64,000 bases of DNA, from the NCBI GenBank assembly GCA_943737045.1, contig CALSFV010000018.1:1240001-1304000 (forward strand), given 5' to 3'. The notes under the pieces were generated by a model. The model was not told the origin of the DNA. It did no database searches and worked only from the letters and a program-made list of their open reading frames with translations. This document shows, in pieces, positions 11,939 through 23,681 of this stretch (position 1 is its first letter; each line of letters begins with the position of its first letter). The position numbers and the translations under genes were made by a program. The stretch is from Parapristionchus giblindavisi (lineage: Eukaryota; Nematoda; Chromadorea; Rhabditida; Diplogasteridae).

Positions 11939-13697
11939 ATGGCCACTGAAAACGCTACTCCCGTGAATTCCGAAGTACCGACCTCCGTCGATTATCGTGA
12001 GCTTGCCGTGACGGTGCTTACCTTCCTTGTCCCGGTAAGTAAATCTGAACCAGTGAATTGCTGTTGAGGTACTGCGCCCTTGTTTGTTTACTGGTGTGAC
12101 CTAATGAACCCACCCATGTGGTGAAATAGTGTCTGCGTCTATAACCTTCTCATTTTGCAGCCTGCAGCCATTGCCCTTCGTCAGAGCAAGGAGGAACAGA
12201 TTATCGACTCTCGCCATCTGGGTGTCTCACTCGCCCTTTTCTTCTCCTTTGTTTTCTACGTCCCCGCCGTCGCTCATGCCTACTGGTGAGTAGCGTCATA
12301 CCGTAATCGTATCTGTCTCACCGAACTCTGATCTGACTCAACGAACTTTTGCAGGCTCCTGAACATTCGTGACAATGGCGGACTCGAGTCATGGTTGGGC
12401 GAGAAGAAGCAGTCCAGCATGGAATTCTTGAACACTCATGGTCCCGTCATCAAAAGTAAAGTTGAGGAGTATGCCCCCAGGGTATGTTGATTGTTGCTTG
12501 ATTTTTTTATTGATTTATGTGATTATGATCCAAGACTATTATCACTGTAGCTTCTCCGTTTATGGTATAATCGCTCAATCATATTATCGATTTTCTTCCA
12601 GATTGCCCAGACTGGCGAACGCGTGCACACTTACACCACAGAGAAGGTGGCCTACGTTGTCGACAAGAAAGACAAGGTGAGTATTACTCACTTACCCAAT
12701 GATCTGGAATCTGACCCGATGAACTCTTGATTACCGTGATATGTTCAGGTTGTCGCCGCTGTTAAGCCCGTATACGACGTCGTGAAGGAGACTGCCACGG
12801 ATGCAGTCGAAGCTTACAACTCTGGTACCACCTATGACTGGATCAAAGAGAAGGTTCATAATGGAGTCCAGAAGGTACGGTAGTGCGCTGGAGCACCATC
12901 ATGACTGTCTATGATTGTAATTAATTGACTATTTAATGTATGCATTTGATAAATATGTGTAGTATAGCTTGTGATGTTGTGGGACTCGATCTTATCATGG
13001 AATCATTAAAGGTGAAGTCGTATCTCGATGGATGGCCTCGTCTTCAAGCAGTCTTCGAGTACTTTGAACAACGTGTACCCCAGGTTTTGGAGATGATCGG
13101 CAAGCTCCTCGAATCGATTCGTGCCAAGGTACTATCGTCGGCTTAAGATGTAGTTGCGACTCCCCAGTGACACAATTAAGAGACCATTTTTGATGCTGAT
13201 GATGATGATGCCTTAACACGTTTCTGTAGATATTTTCGAATCTTCTTTTTTCTTGCTTCTAGAATTTTGCCCATTCTCTCGTGTTATATAAGACATTTAC
13301 CGATTATTGTATACCCTACGATTAAAATATATGCATGATAAAACATATTCATATATATTTTGGACAGTACTCTTGTGGTTCACAAATGTATACAAATGCG
13401 CTATCTGCTTGGTTATGTGGTGGTTTGGGTTACGGTATAGATAGGTAAAGTGTGATGGTGTGTACGTTCCCTATTGTAGTCGTGTGTCCGTTGCAGTTGC
13501 CTCGTCGTCCGATCAATGTGCTTCCTACTCCTTCCTCCTCCAAGAATTCAATCGATACGGAAACATCGATGTCCTCTACAGTAACTAACGGAGATATCTT
13601 GACGGGAATCCCCCGTCCTGATGAAGAAGAGACACAGGCTGATGTGCACCCGTTGAATGATATGCCAGAGATACCATCACCCACCACTCCGGTATAG
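11939..13697 (+). CDS. Pmp3-like (UPF0057-like) small membrane protein with amphipathic C-terminal region
   Basis: Five exons are firm: 11939-12034, 12161-12285, 12355-12481, 12602-12676 and 12749-12874. The sixth starts at 13012. Read through, it stops at 13146 and gives 227 residues. Spliced at the GTACTA donor after 13128, it joins 13497-13697 in phase and gives 288 residues. Residues 20-75 hold two hydrophobic segments with a PPAAIAL turn and a FYVPAVAHAYWLL block, resembling the two-helix Pmp3/UPF0057 plasma-membrane proteolipids. The match is by eye and moderate. The rest is a series of charged amphipathic helices (KVEEYAPRI, KPVYDVVKETA). The alternative tail is Pro/Ser/Thr and acid rich. 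A TTTGCAG acceptor abuts the ATG and may be a trans-splice site. ATTAAA at 13321-13326 would end the short form. Confidence 0.72.
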
Positions 13698-14127
13698 TGC
13701 TTGATTGATCACGGTAGCTATAATGGATGTTTGGTGCTTGGGTTACGGTAGCAAGATGTTGCATACTATGAATATGGCGACAAGATGTTGCAAACTAGGA
13801 CTGCGTTTGTGATAGGGTTACGGTACCTGTGTTTTGTGTGTTATGGCTATCTGTTCGCACCATGTTTTGTTTGTCGATCGTTGAATGAATACTTGGTCGA
13901 TGAACATTGATAGGCTGGTATTTTTTGATTAGATTGTGAATAACAGTGTAGTCGGTATTATATAATCATTACTTTAAAAGTGAGTTATTTCTCCTTAATT
14001 GACAGACAATCGTCAATATCTTTTTGCTTATATGGTTGTTATATTAAACACGTTTGTTCTCAATATTTATGCGCATTTTTTAGTTGAATATTATCTAGAA
14101 GGCCTTTAAGATTAATGACAGACTATA

Positions 14128-15153
14128 TGAGGCCGTTTGCGTAAGAATCGACTAATATCAGTGAAATCTGGCACAGTCAAAAAATCAAAATTTGTTGATT
14201 GGGGTTCTCAAGGGTGCTGATGACGATGCTCATGTTCATTTTGCACCTATATCCACCGTTGAGGCCAGACGACGTCGCGTTGAAATAGCACTTTTAGTCA
14301 TTTCTCTTCACACGATGATGCTAAAATTTCCAGACTATACCCTCCGGGGCAGAATTCGATGGCGATCACGCCTGTCTAATTCATTTTTCGTGAAAAAGTT
14401 TCAGAAATTTTGAAAAATGGAATTTCTCTTAAAAACAAAAGTGTATTTTGCTTGATACACAGATCGGACCGGAATGACTTCAGGACCCCGTAGAAAAAAT
14501 TTCAGCCAATTTGCTCCCGCGAAATTCGAGAAAATCAACTTTAAGCGTAGTCATTTTGCCGTTGAAGTGGAGGCAAGAGGCGAGAGAGTGTGTTGGTGCG
14601 AGAGAGCAGAGAGGCAGGTGAGGCGACATGGGAAGGAAGGGGGGGGGGGTGGAAGTGGTTGCTTCCCTTCAACTTTCTCTGCTCTCTCACACCACCACAC
14701 TCTCTCGCCTCTTGCCTTTTATTTCAACGGCAAAATGACGACACTTAAAGTTGATTTTCTCGAATTTCGCGGAAGCAAATTGGCTGAAATTTTTTCTATG
14801 TGGTCCTGAAGTCATTCCGGTCCGATCTGTGTATCAAGCAAAATACACTTTTGCCTTTTAAGAGAAATTCTATTTTTCAAAATTTCTGAAATTTTTTCAC
14901 GAAAAATGAATTAGACAGGTGTGATCGCCATCGAATTCTGCCCCGGAGGGGATAGTCACCAAATTTTAGCATCATCGTGTGACGAGAAATGACTAAAAAC
15001 GCTATTTCAACGCGACGTCGTCTAGCCTCAGCGGTGGCTCTAGGTGCAAAATGTACATGAGCATCGTCATCAGCACCCTTGAGAACCCCAAACAACAAAT
15101 TTTGATTTTTTGACTGTGCCGGCACTTAGTCGAGTCTTACGCAAACGGCCTCA
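14128..15153. mobile_element. Long foldback element, TGAGGCCGTTTGCG family, copy 1
   Basis: The ends are inverted copies of TGAGGCCGTTTGCGTAAG and are flanked by TA on both sides (14126-14127 and 15154-15155), as for Tc1/mariner-like or similar TA-targeting MITEs. The two arms, each about 480 bases, pair over nearly their full length. They hold mirrored blocks such as GTGCTGATGACGATGCTCATG near 14215 and its complement near 15065. The centre (14560-14720) contains mirrored GAGAGAG/CTCTCTC-rich sequence around a G-run at 14641-14649. No transposase is present. Copy 2 is at 36538-37538 and a broken end is at 58324. Confidence 0.88.
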
Positions 15154-16080
15154 TATTAGCTGATATGTTTTGGGACTCTGAATATTCGCTCCCTTTAAGG
15201 AATACAACTATGAGACGGCTGAGGACATGACCCTCGACGAATCTTTCAATGAGAATGAACATAGTCAAGAAAATGAATACAGTCAGGAGTTGTAATATGG
15301 AGTAGAATAGATTACGGTAGTTTAATGTGATAACTTTGTTTCCATATCCTATAACTTTCACCATTTTTTTGTCTCAGTTTCTATATCTCCCAAGGGAACG
15401 ATCTCAGGTTGCGGAAACCAATCCGGTTATTTTTTGTGCATAGACCTAGTGGTATTCAACGATAACTATGTGAAGTTAAAAATGCTACGGAGCAAAAGCC
15501 GAGCCAAGAAATCGAAAAAAAAAGCAGTTTTACGATTCAAGTGAAAAGTTTTTGTCCTGCTTTCTAATTTCAAACAAGTGTTATTAGATCTTAATCTTTC
15601 ATTTTATAAATGTTCTACTCGTTCTGAATGCTATGCTATCATTTTAACTTATCCTATCATTTTATACCCCTGTGTCCTTCGGATTGGTTTCTTCGAACCC
15701 TTATCAGTTAATTAGTAAACCGATGTCATAGATGTGTATGGTGGTTTAGTTGTACTATCGATCGATATTTTGCTTTTGTTGAATTTTGAATACATTTCCT
15801 GTACATGTACCATATTGTAACTAACTCATAATCTATAAACAAGACATTAGGTCATAATAGAATTTGTCCGATAAAGTATAATCGTTTGCTGTTTCATCAC
15901 TCATTCTGCAAATGTGCGATAAACAATACAACTGTTTTCATATAATAACACCATAAAATGTCCGTTGCTCCGTTCTTTTCGGTGTGTGAGCACTCAAAAA
16001 AGATATAAATAATTATGAAATAAATTTGCCATTTCTTTAAAACAAAACACATACGACGTTTTCTGCATTTAACTTTGCTC
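15154..16080. other. Intergenic, no gene recognised
   Basis: AT-rich sequence with no supported exon. TTACGGTAG occurs near 15311. The reverse strand has an open frame of 75 codons that looks fortuitous. Confidence 0.5.
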
Positions 16081-16380
16081 TTATTGCTTTGAGATGCTCT
16101 GAATCATACGTACATAACCATTTGGAATCTTTGCCGGTGGGAAACATTCCAGAATAACTGTTGGCTTGAGAATACATCTGATTATTACATGAGATACATT
16201 CTTTACTTCAAACAATCTCGTCATGATCGTTCGTATGTTGTTTGGTCCTGATGTTAGAGGAAAAGAAAAATAAGAGAGAAATGTGTCTTCAATATCATCT
16301 GAAGGAATCAAATAATAACGTGCATCATTCCTTTTCAATGTGAAAATGTTCATTTTCATCCTCGAAATATCTTTTATTAA
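16081..16380 (-). CDS. Open frame of about 100 codons, unknown
   Basis: The reverse strand carries an uninterrupted frame ending in TAA at 16081, downstream of the minus-strand Srt gene. The predicted peptide is basic with mixed hydrophobic segments (FLSYFSFPLTSG, VSHVIIRCILKP) and no family I know. It overlaps the probable polyA signal of the Srt gene at 16385-16390 only at its edge. It may be the last exon of another gene or chance in AT-rich DNA; no splice partner was found. Confidence 0.3.
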   Translation of the reverse strand, partial: LIKDISRMKMNIFTLKRNDARYYLIPSDDIEDTFLSYFSFPLTSGPNNIRTIMTRLFEVKNVSHVIIRCILKPTVILECFPPAKIPNGYVRMIQSISKQ

Positions 16381-16426
16381 CACATTTATTTACCAAAATA
16401 TTGCTTATAATAATATTAAATAATAA

Positions 16427-18668
16427 TTAGGAAGAATATGGAATGACACGTGCAGTACTTCCCGATTGTAGAGATTGTATGGCTGACATGCTCGACATCG
16501 ATAATTTCTTTCTACCGAAGAATAATTGTCTGAAAATTATTGTAAAAATATAATGAAATCAATTATTAAATGAATTTAGAAATAAATTTTTTGTACGTAC
16601 TTAACATTTCTTCTTACAGTTTTGTTCAGGATCAGATAGATGAATGGAGGAGCACCTAAAATAAATAATGCTCACAAAAATTTGGATTATTTTCTGACCA
16701 TGACTGAGCTGCCAACAGATTTGACCCAGCACAATTAATGAATCAGAAACTAAGAAGAAATTCATATAAACATATCTGCAATAATAATTTATTAGTATTT
16801 TATCCTGATAATGCTGACGAAAAGAAATTTAGTTAATTAAAAAAAAAACTATAAGTAAATTACATAAGAGAAGCAACAACGTTGAAGCTACATATGAGTG
16901 AAGCTTGAATAAATACCTGCAATGTATAATTGTTCAATGAATAACTCATGGTAGGTAATGGGTGACATAGTCATCATAATTAACGTTATTTTGAACTCGA
17001 TACTCTCTCATACAAGATCTCTTGATGGATACAGTTTCAGTCTAATGCGTCGTTACATAAGCCTTCTGTCCCTACGCCACCACGTAAACGCGAGTTACAT
17101 TTCGCTATGTACGTGCCGGAGTAAATTTTGGAATGTTGAATCCCAAGTGGAAAACCATGATGGTCCATAAAATTACTGCGAACGGTTACGGTAGTCAATT
17201 AATATTGATATGTGATTATGGTAGCTTCTTATCATATCAACATTGATGCTGATTGATTTCACATTGTTCAGTAACATAAACGCTCTCTTCTCATTGTAAA
17301 TATAAAATGAGAGCGGCGAAGGTCAAACGGAGTTAGTGGATAATCGAGAGGAAGGCAAATTATTTGGTTCCGAGTGGGGGGGAAGAATGATTAATTTGAA
17401 TTAATATCTTACCGGTATACTTGTACTCAATGATTTACGCTCCTTCGCTGTCATATGTGCTCGCTTAAATATTTATTTAGTTTACAATAAAATTTCTAAT
17501 TTTGTCTAACCTTTTTGAATACTAATAAAATACACAAACAAAGATACAATCCTGTGGATGCAGTTACTATTAGTAGATTGTTCACTGTATGGGGGAAGTT
17601 GGGAAACTGAAATACGATATTATCACTATTTTGCAAATTAGATTATCCGCTTTGGCATCACTCTCTGGTAGCTATGAGTTTCAAAATGGTTTGTGTTTGA
17701 CAAGGATAAGAAAGGATATGAAACTCTTACTAGTTCGGGATGACCATCACCAATGAATGGATCGAAAAACATTGCCATATGTTTAGAATTTGTAAACAAT
17801 GGTGGAGTGAACAAAGCGAAATAGAATCCATATAGAGTAGCGAGGCAGAGGTAAAAGCCTGTTCGACCCTATAACATACAAAGTTATTTCTAAAACTTTA
17901 AACAAAACTACGACCTCGAAAATATGGTGCATTCTGAGCAGATCAAGCATACGATTAGATACTAATAATAAACACCCAGCACTTGCTGCACACCATACAC
18001 CTGGAATATAGAATATCGATATTGTTTACACTTCTTTCATTATTCAAACCCAGTCCTGTTAATCCAACGATCGTAACGAATACTGGACTGCTGCAATATA
18101 CAAATCCCTAAAAACATAATGTCATAAGATTTAAATAATACTTGGAATCATAACAGATTATCAAACTATTTCAATGATCACAATATATTGCGACTATAAT
18201 AAGATATCAAAACATCGTACTTGGGTCATAAAGTATCCAAAACTCAGTGAATTTGCAAATAGAGCTATCATATCAATAATGGCAAGCCAGAGCATGATCT
18301 GAATGCAACAATCGTTAACAAAGTATAATCAAAACTTCAAAACCTTGTAGCAAGTACTTTTAATTTCCATGTGCAACGCCAAAACGCAGGGGATGTAGAA
18401 TAACTAAAATTTTATGATAAAATTCTTCATATTTGGCAGAAATATAACGAAACCTCGCATATCAATCCATATATCATTGAATACCAACCAAAGACGGTTT
18501 GTTTCACTCCATAATTAACAGTCCACCAGTGACCAGAAGGATGAATTGAACTGAAAACATTTAAATATTTTTGAATAATGAAGTGGGTATACAGTTCATT
18601 TACCTGCAGTTATATTCGTTCTGATACGGCCATATCCAGACAGGAATGAATTGATCCACAGGTTCCAT
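16427..18668 (-). CDS. Srt-family serpentine chemoreceptor (7TM GPCR)
   Basis: Reading leftwards, twelve in-phase exons are: 18604-18668, 18454-18550, 18344-18403, 18221-18298, 18050-18107, 17915-18000, 17731-17868, 17511-17606, 16864-16916, 16699-16775, 16601-16655 and 16427-16529. They give 321 residues, the usual size for the nematode Srt class of chemosensory receptors in the plasma membrane of sensory neurons. Srt hallmarks are visible: a YGVKQTVFGWYSMIYG lead into TM1, FYIPCVLAL, IIDMIALFANSL in TM2, the NRMLDLL motif after TM3, a MFFDPFIGDGHP loop, FIQASLICSFN in TM6 and GAPPFIYLILNKTVRR at the end of TM7. Exons 1-10 have exactly the same lengths as those of the paralogue at 23682-27197. 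No disabling change was seen. A reverse AATAAA lies at 16385-16390. The ligand is unknown. Confidence 0.92.
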
Positions 18669-19819
18669 CGGATCTTCAAAAATATAATGCATAAAATAAA
18701 ATTATACTTGAATAAGTGTATCCGTTGACTGTGCGTCCAATCTTAGAATACTAGTGTACGAATCGGATCAAATGTTTATGAATATTGTAAAAGTCATAAA
18801 ATGAATATCAGAAATGTGCATAAGAAATGGATGAGAATGGAGCGAAGGTGATTCGATGGTGATATCAATAGACGGACAAATGTAGGCGGCCTGAGTTATA
18901 ATCCCACTTTGAAATATTCTTTTTCCCGTACTTTATCCGCGCATTAATATTCTCAGGATTTTATGTGAAATCACTGTTTGATCTGTCACGACGAACGGAA
19001 GACCATCCAAACATATTTTATGCGCATGTATTCTACGTTTGCAATTCATACGAAAAGGAAGGATCGCGATTTGCTATGCAATGACTTGGTACATTGACAT
19101 AACTCTGAACGAGGAAATTTCTCAGAATAAGACTGAAGTCAATAACAGTCAACCTTCCGAACGACATATGATATGTATACCTAAAACATATAGAGTGTTA
19201 TCAAATAATCCATCTATGCCAATAATATCAACCACTGATGGATACGAAAATGGCAGGAGATAATAACATCCATAATGCCTTGTTTTTCGTAATATTTTCA
19301 ATTTTCTTTATTAACTTTGCCAGCATCGTTTAGGCATCGTATTTTCTTATGATCGCCCATTTATATATTACGAACAACTGTGAATATCCGTGGCCCGTCT
19401 GTCATCTCTTCATGGATCATACAATTTACAGTTCGCAGTATGAGCGTGGCAATTCCAATGTTCAATTCATTCATTTTATCTTTCATTTCGGGATGACATC
19501 ATATTATCGAGGATTTCCACGTTTCATTTTTGTCTCTCATCATTACCACGAAAATAATATTAACAATAAGAAGAGGGACGAGTTTAGAGGCATGGATTCC
19601 TAGAAATGTGCCTATTTCTGTCGGTTCAAGATTCAGAGGTGCCAACGATAAGAGTACATGACAATTTTAGTGTAAATAAGAGTAAGCCTCTTCTACAATC
19701 ATAAATTGAGTGTTCTCTGAAATGAAACCTTAGCCCAATTAGCCATAGTTTATTCAGATGGTTCATTACTTTCCAGTTTTATGACAGGTTATTATAGTAT
19801 AACCACATTACCTCGCTCA
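18669..19819. other. Upstream region of the minus-strand Srt gene
   Basis: AT-rich sequence with no supported exon or RNA gene. Two plus-strand open frames (19039-19263 and 19349-19603) lack splice partners and family motifs. The promoter of the minus-strand Srt gene should lie near 18670-18900, but no clear box is seen. Confidence 0.45.
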
Positions 19820-20031
19820 GATTACTTTTCATCTACATCACTTTACTCGGTATTGCTTTGATTTTCATAATTTCATGACATACATTACTCTTTATTTGAA
19901 ACAATATTTTTGGTCTGAACTAATGTTTCACTTTTTTCGAATTTTCTAAAATGAAGAGCAATGAATGTCAAGAAATAATGATAATCAAGACCAGACCGAG
20001 TAAAGTGATGTAAATGGGTGAAACGTAATCT
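19820..20031. repeat. Foldback repeat of about 210 bases
   Basis: The left end AGATTACTTTTCATCTACATC pairs with the right end near 20010-20031, and CACTTTACTCGG pairs with CCGAGTAAAGTG. The arms are about 60 bases long with a diverged middle. It is probably a MITE. Confidence 0.7.
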
Positions 20032-20659
20032 AATTGAAACAAGCAAGGAAAATTAATCAAGGTAAAATTAAGCAAGCGCAAGCTTATTTACGATAAAAAT
20101 AATTTTATACAAAATCGTGATCACTACGATTCTAAAACTGTTTTGATGTTTTTTAGATGCCACAATCGACGGATGGGGATGGACCATCCATATCATCACA
20201 CGATCATACACTACCGTAGGCAATCATAATCCATTAACATACGACCATCAAAAACTATTTCGATTTTTTGTGCCTAAAACTTGCCCTTTATGATCGGTTG
20301 TAACATAAACTTCGTGCTTATTTGGACGAAGATTCCATATAAGATCTTCCCATTGTTCTATTAGACTACAGTGTGTGGGGAAAATAGAACCAGGTGTCCA
20401 TAAGTTAGGTAACGGTAACGACTTATGATTCAGATTTATCACAGTTTCATCTTACTAGGGAATGGTTTCTTTGTTGGTTGAAATTACGGGGGGGGGGGGG
20501 GGGGGGGGTGACATTTCAGCAACCGCATTTCGGCAACCGACATTTCAGCAACCGACATTTCGGCAACCGACATTTCGGCAACGGGGCATAACTCGGCTCA
20601 TAGGGGTCCTAGAAACTTGGGATGGGTATCATTGTGATCACCATCAGTAACACTACCGT

Positions 20660-21235
20660 AACCTACCGTAACCCAGTTCGGTGGGTCAGATCAAGTTCGG
20701 TGGGTCAGATTGGGGCATAACTCAGTTCGTAGAGGTCATAGAAACACGAGCTGGGTATCAATGTGATCAGCATCAGCAACACTACCGTAATCTACCGTAA
20801 CCCAGTTCGGTGGGTCAGATCAAGTTCGGTGGGTCAGATTTGACTAAAAATTATCGGAATGGCCACTACGTGTGTGATATCATCATGAGCTATTGCAAAC
20901 TACCGTAATCTACCGTAACCCGGTTCGGTGGGTCAGATCAAGTTCCGTGTGTCAGATTTAACTAAAAATTGTCGGAATGGCCACTACGTGTGCGTTATCA
21001 TTATGAGCAATTGCAAACGACCGTAATCTACCGTAACCCGGTTCGGTGGGTCATATCAAGTTCAGTGGGTCAGATTTCACTTCTAAAAGTCGGAATGGCC
21101 ACTACTTGTGCGAAATCATGATGAGCTATTGCAAACTACAGTAATCTACCGTAACCCGGTTCGGTGGGTCAGATCAAGTTCGGTGGGTCAGATTTCACTA
21201 GAAATTGCCCAAATGGTTACTACGTGCGTGGAATG
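20660..21235 (+). repeat. Tandem repeat array, unit about 117 bases
   Basis: Units restart at GTTCGGTGGGTCAGATCAAG near 20679, 20806, 20922, 21041 and 21159. Each unit holds GTTCGGTGGGTCAGAT twice, then a CGGAATGGCCACTACGTG block, a GAGCTATTGCAAAC block and CTACCGTAATCTACCGTAAC. The same units occur in opposite orientation at about 21285-21590, so the whole forms a large hairpin around 21250. Spacing and length rule out a CRISPR array. Confidence 0.85.
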
Positions 21236-21284
21236 ATGTGCGTATGATGATGTATGTGCGTGGTATGTGGTATGTACCATTTGG

Positions 21285-21590
21285 ACAATTTTTAGTGAAA
21301 TCTGACCCATCGCACTTGATCTGACCCACCGAACCGGGTTACGGTAGTTTACAATAACTCATAATCATACCACGCACGTAGTAACCATTTGGGCAATTTT
21401 TAGTGAAATCTGACCCACTGAACTTGATCTGACCCACCGAACCGGGTTACGGTAGATTACGGTAGTTTGCAATAGCTCATGATGATATCACACACGTAGT
21501 GGCCATTCCGACAATTTTAGTCAAATCTGACCCACCGAACTTGATCTGACCCACCGAACTGGGTTACGGTAGGTTACGGTAGTGTTGGTG
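21285..21590 (-). repeat. Inverted partner of the 117-base array
   Basis: Reverse-complement units of the array at 20660-21235 are found here, with about two and a half copies. Each carries ATCTGACCCACCGAACCGGG and GGTTACGGTAG. It pairs with the left array to make the central stem of the composite foldback. Confidence 0.82.
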
Positions 21591-21699
21591 ATGCTGATCA
21601 CATTGATACCCATCCCAAGTTTCTATGACCCCTATGAACCGAGTTATGCCCCGTTGCCGAAATGTCGGTTGCTGAAATGTCACCCCCCCACCCGAAATT

Positions 21700-22085
21700 A
21701 CGGTTAGTGACCTACATAGCGATAATCAGCATGGTCGACTTAGTAAGAATCATCTTTGAAAAGCTGCAGTTGATCGATTTTTTGAACGAAACCTGTCGCA
21801 TATCCTCCGCACGAAAGACAGCCAAAGAAGAGTTTTTGGACTTGATTTCCATTGAAACTGCATTTTTTTTGCTGGAACTACCATGCCGACATAAAATGCT
21901 GTCGGGGGAATCGTTCAAGAATTGAAAAAAAAACAAAAAAAAACAACGTTTTGGCTGTCTTTCGTGCGGCGAATATGCGACGGGATTCGTTTAAAAAATC
22001 AAAAAAAAATTTAAAAGATCAACTGCAGCTTTTGACAGTTGATTCTTACTAAGTCGGCCATGCTGATTATCGCTATGTAGGTCAC
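21700..22085. repeat. Nested foldback inside the composite element
   Basis: The left end GGTTAGTGACCTACATAGCG is the reverse complement of the right end CGCTATGTAGGTCACTAACC. Further in, GATAATCAGCATGG pairs with CCATGCTGATTATC and AAAGCTGCAGTTGATC with GATCAACTGCAGCTTT. It appears to have inserted into the right arm of the larger foldback. Confidence 0.8.
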
Positions 22086-22734
22086 TAACCGTAATTTCAA
22101 CCATCACAGAAACCATTCCCTAGTTAGATCATCACACGTGCTAATTAGCCTAATTATGTATTCTATTATTATTATATTATTGGATATTCATTCCAGATAT
22201 AGCACCAGACGTAGCAAAATATGTCTAACAATATGCGATATGTGTGTATTAAGATATATGTATATCTAACTAGATATTGCAACTGACTCGTGATGGTTTA
22301 GTGTTCATCATCCCACCCATAATTACTTTATGCGCCTACGCTAAAGATATACCGTAGTGTTCGCCGATCTCTTAAGAATTGTAGGAATACATTGTGTAGA
22401 AGCAGGTGCCAACAGTATCACCTAATATTTATCAGTCGACTAATTAGATTTCCTGATTTGACATATCTTTTATATGTTCCATATTGTAATCTCTCTGTAA
22501 TAAATAATAAATATTATTTACTGCAACGACCCGACGATGGAAACATTTTTAGATATGAGGAAGAAAATAGATGAATAATAACAGATGAAATAATGAGAGA
22601 TTATTAGCAAATTTTAGTAACAACCGATTGTAGTGATTAACCGTCTCAATGATTGATGCTATGATTAAATATTTTCCGTATTTCATGTTGTTTTAGTTTA
22701 TTAATAAGACATAATTGAGTGAGATAATTATTGT

Positions 22735-22915
22735 CCTTCGAACTGGAAAGAGTGGAAATCGAACCCGCATTGCAAGCGTTGGCCACTAATCACTGACATG
22801 GGTTACGCTTTCCGCTTGTCCAATCCACTAAAGAGCAGAATGCCACATTGTTGGTTACAAGTTGCTCATGACAACAGCGTAGCTCAAATCTTCTGGTCCC
22901 CTTCTTTAATTGATT
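22735..22915 (-). repeat. tRNA-like remnant with CCCCTTCTTTAA tail word
   Basis: The reverse strand has GCGGGTTCGATTTCC, close to a pol III B box, with CCAACGCTTGCAAT before it. About 100 bases away on the plus strand lies GGTCCCCTTCTTTAATTG. That tail word has relatives at 2366-2383, 43148-43165 and 48515-48536. It is probably part of a decayed dispersed repeat; a functional tRNA is not supported. Confidence 0.35.
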
Positions 22916-23681
22916 ATCACATGCGAATTTGAATTTATGTACTCTGCTCAATAATCTTCGAAAACATGGTTAAATGGTCAAATTAACTTTATAATATTCC
23001 TTTAACTGATCAGGATATTTATGTTTGATGTCGTAGATTTTCACCATTAATCCCATATCATTTTCGTCATAAGACTGAAACAGCATCGTATACATTTCTT
23101 GGCATACGCTTTGTATGACGCCACTAATCCTACCATTATATGCATCATCAGTAAAGTTTACCCGAGATTATTACGCACTTTTTTTTATTTTTTACAAAAT
23201 ATAACTTGAATGCGCAAGTGCTCCCTCATGTTTCTTGGTTTTTTTTTTTTGGAATTACACTATACCGCTGAGTCGCAGTGTTAGCGCCTCCAATCTATTG
23301 GCTGAGAGGGCCTATCCTGGTCTGAAGGACCAGTGGCCATGGCCTATGATCAAACTGTGTTTGGAGCTCACAGTGGAGGATTTAGATCGTGGTTTTGACA
23401 CCACTTCCGACATTTCTTGGTTGCACTACATATTTGATATCATTTCGTTCAATCACTCTATCTAGATGTTGAATTATTCTTACTATTAGTGCAGGTGAGA
23501 GTATGAGTTTGAAATAGAAATATATTGGTGGGATTATAGAATAGCAGCGTGCATCGTACCGCCTACATTCTTATAGCCAGTGGTTCACATACACTCTACA
23601 TCTAAATAACTTCCATTTTCCACTCCGATATTTGCAATGTCCGAGGGAACTACTGTATCGTAAATCATAAATAATTTAGAG
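22916..23681. other. Upstream region of the plus-strand Srt gene
   Basis: AT-rich sequence without supported exons. An open frame at 23235-23465 has no splice partner or recognisable motif. Confidence 0.4.

Larger units (their letters stand above)
20456..22121. mobile_element. Composite foldback element with 117-base tandem arrays
   Basis: The outer ends CTAGGGAATGGTTTCT and AGAAACCATTCCCTAG are inverted copies of each other and continue into GGTTGAAATTACGG on the left, with its complement on the right. TTA flanks both ends, which would fit a 3-base target duplication as in PIF/Harbinger elements; this is inference. Inside are a G-run of about 20 bases at 20490-20509, the paired words CAACCGACATTTCGGCAAC, two inverted tandem arrays, and a second foldback nested at 21700-22085. 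No transposase frame is present. Confidence 0.75.

Noticed and set aside
20660..21235. CRISPR-like array.
   Set aside because: Units of about 117 bases are repeated along their whole length with no unique spacers, and the host is a nematode.
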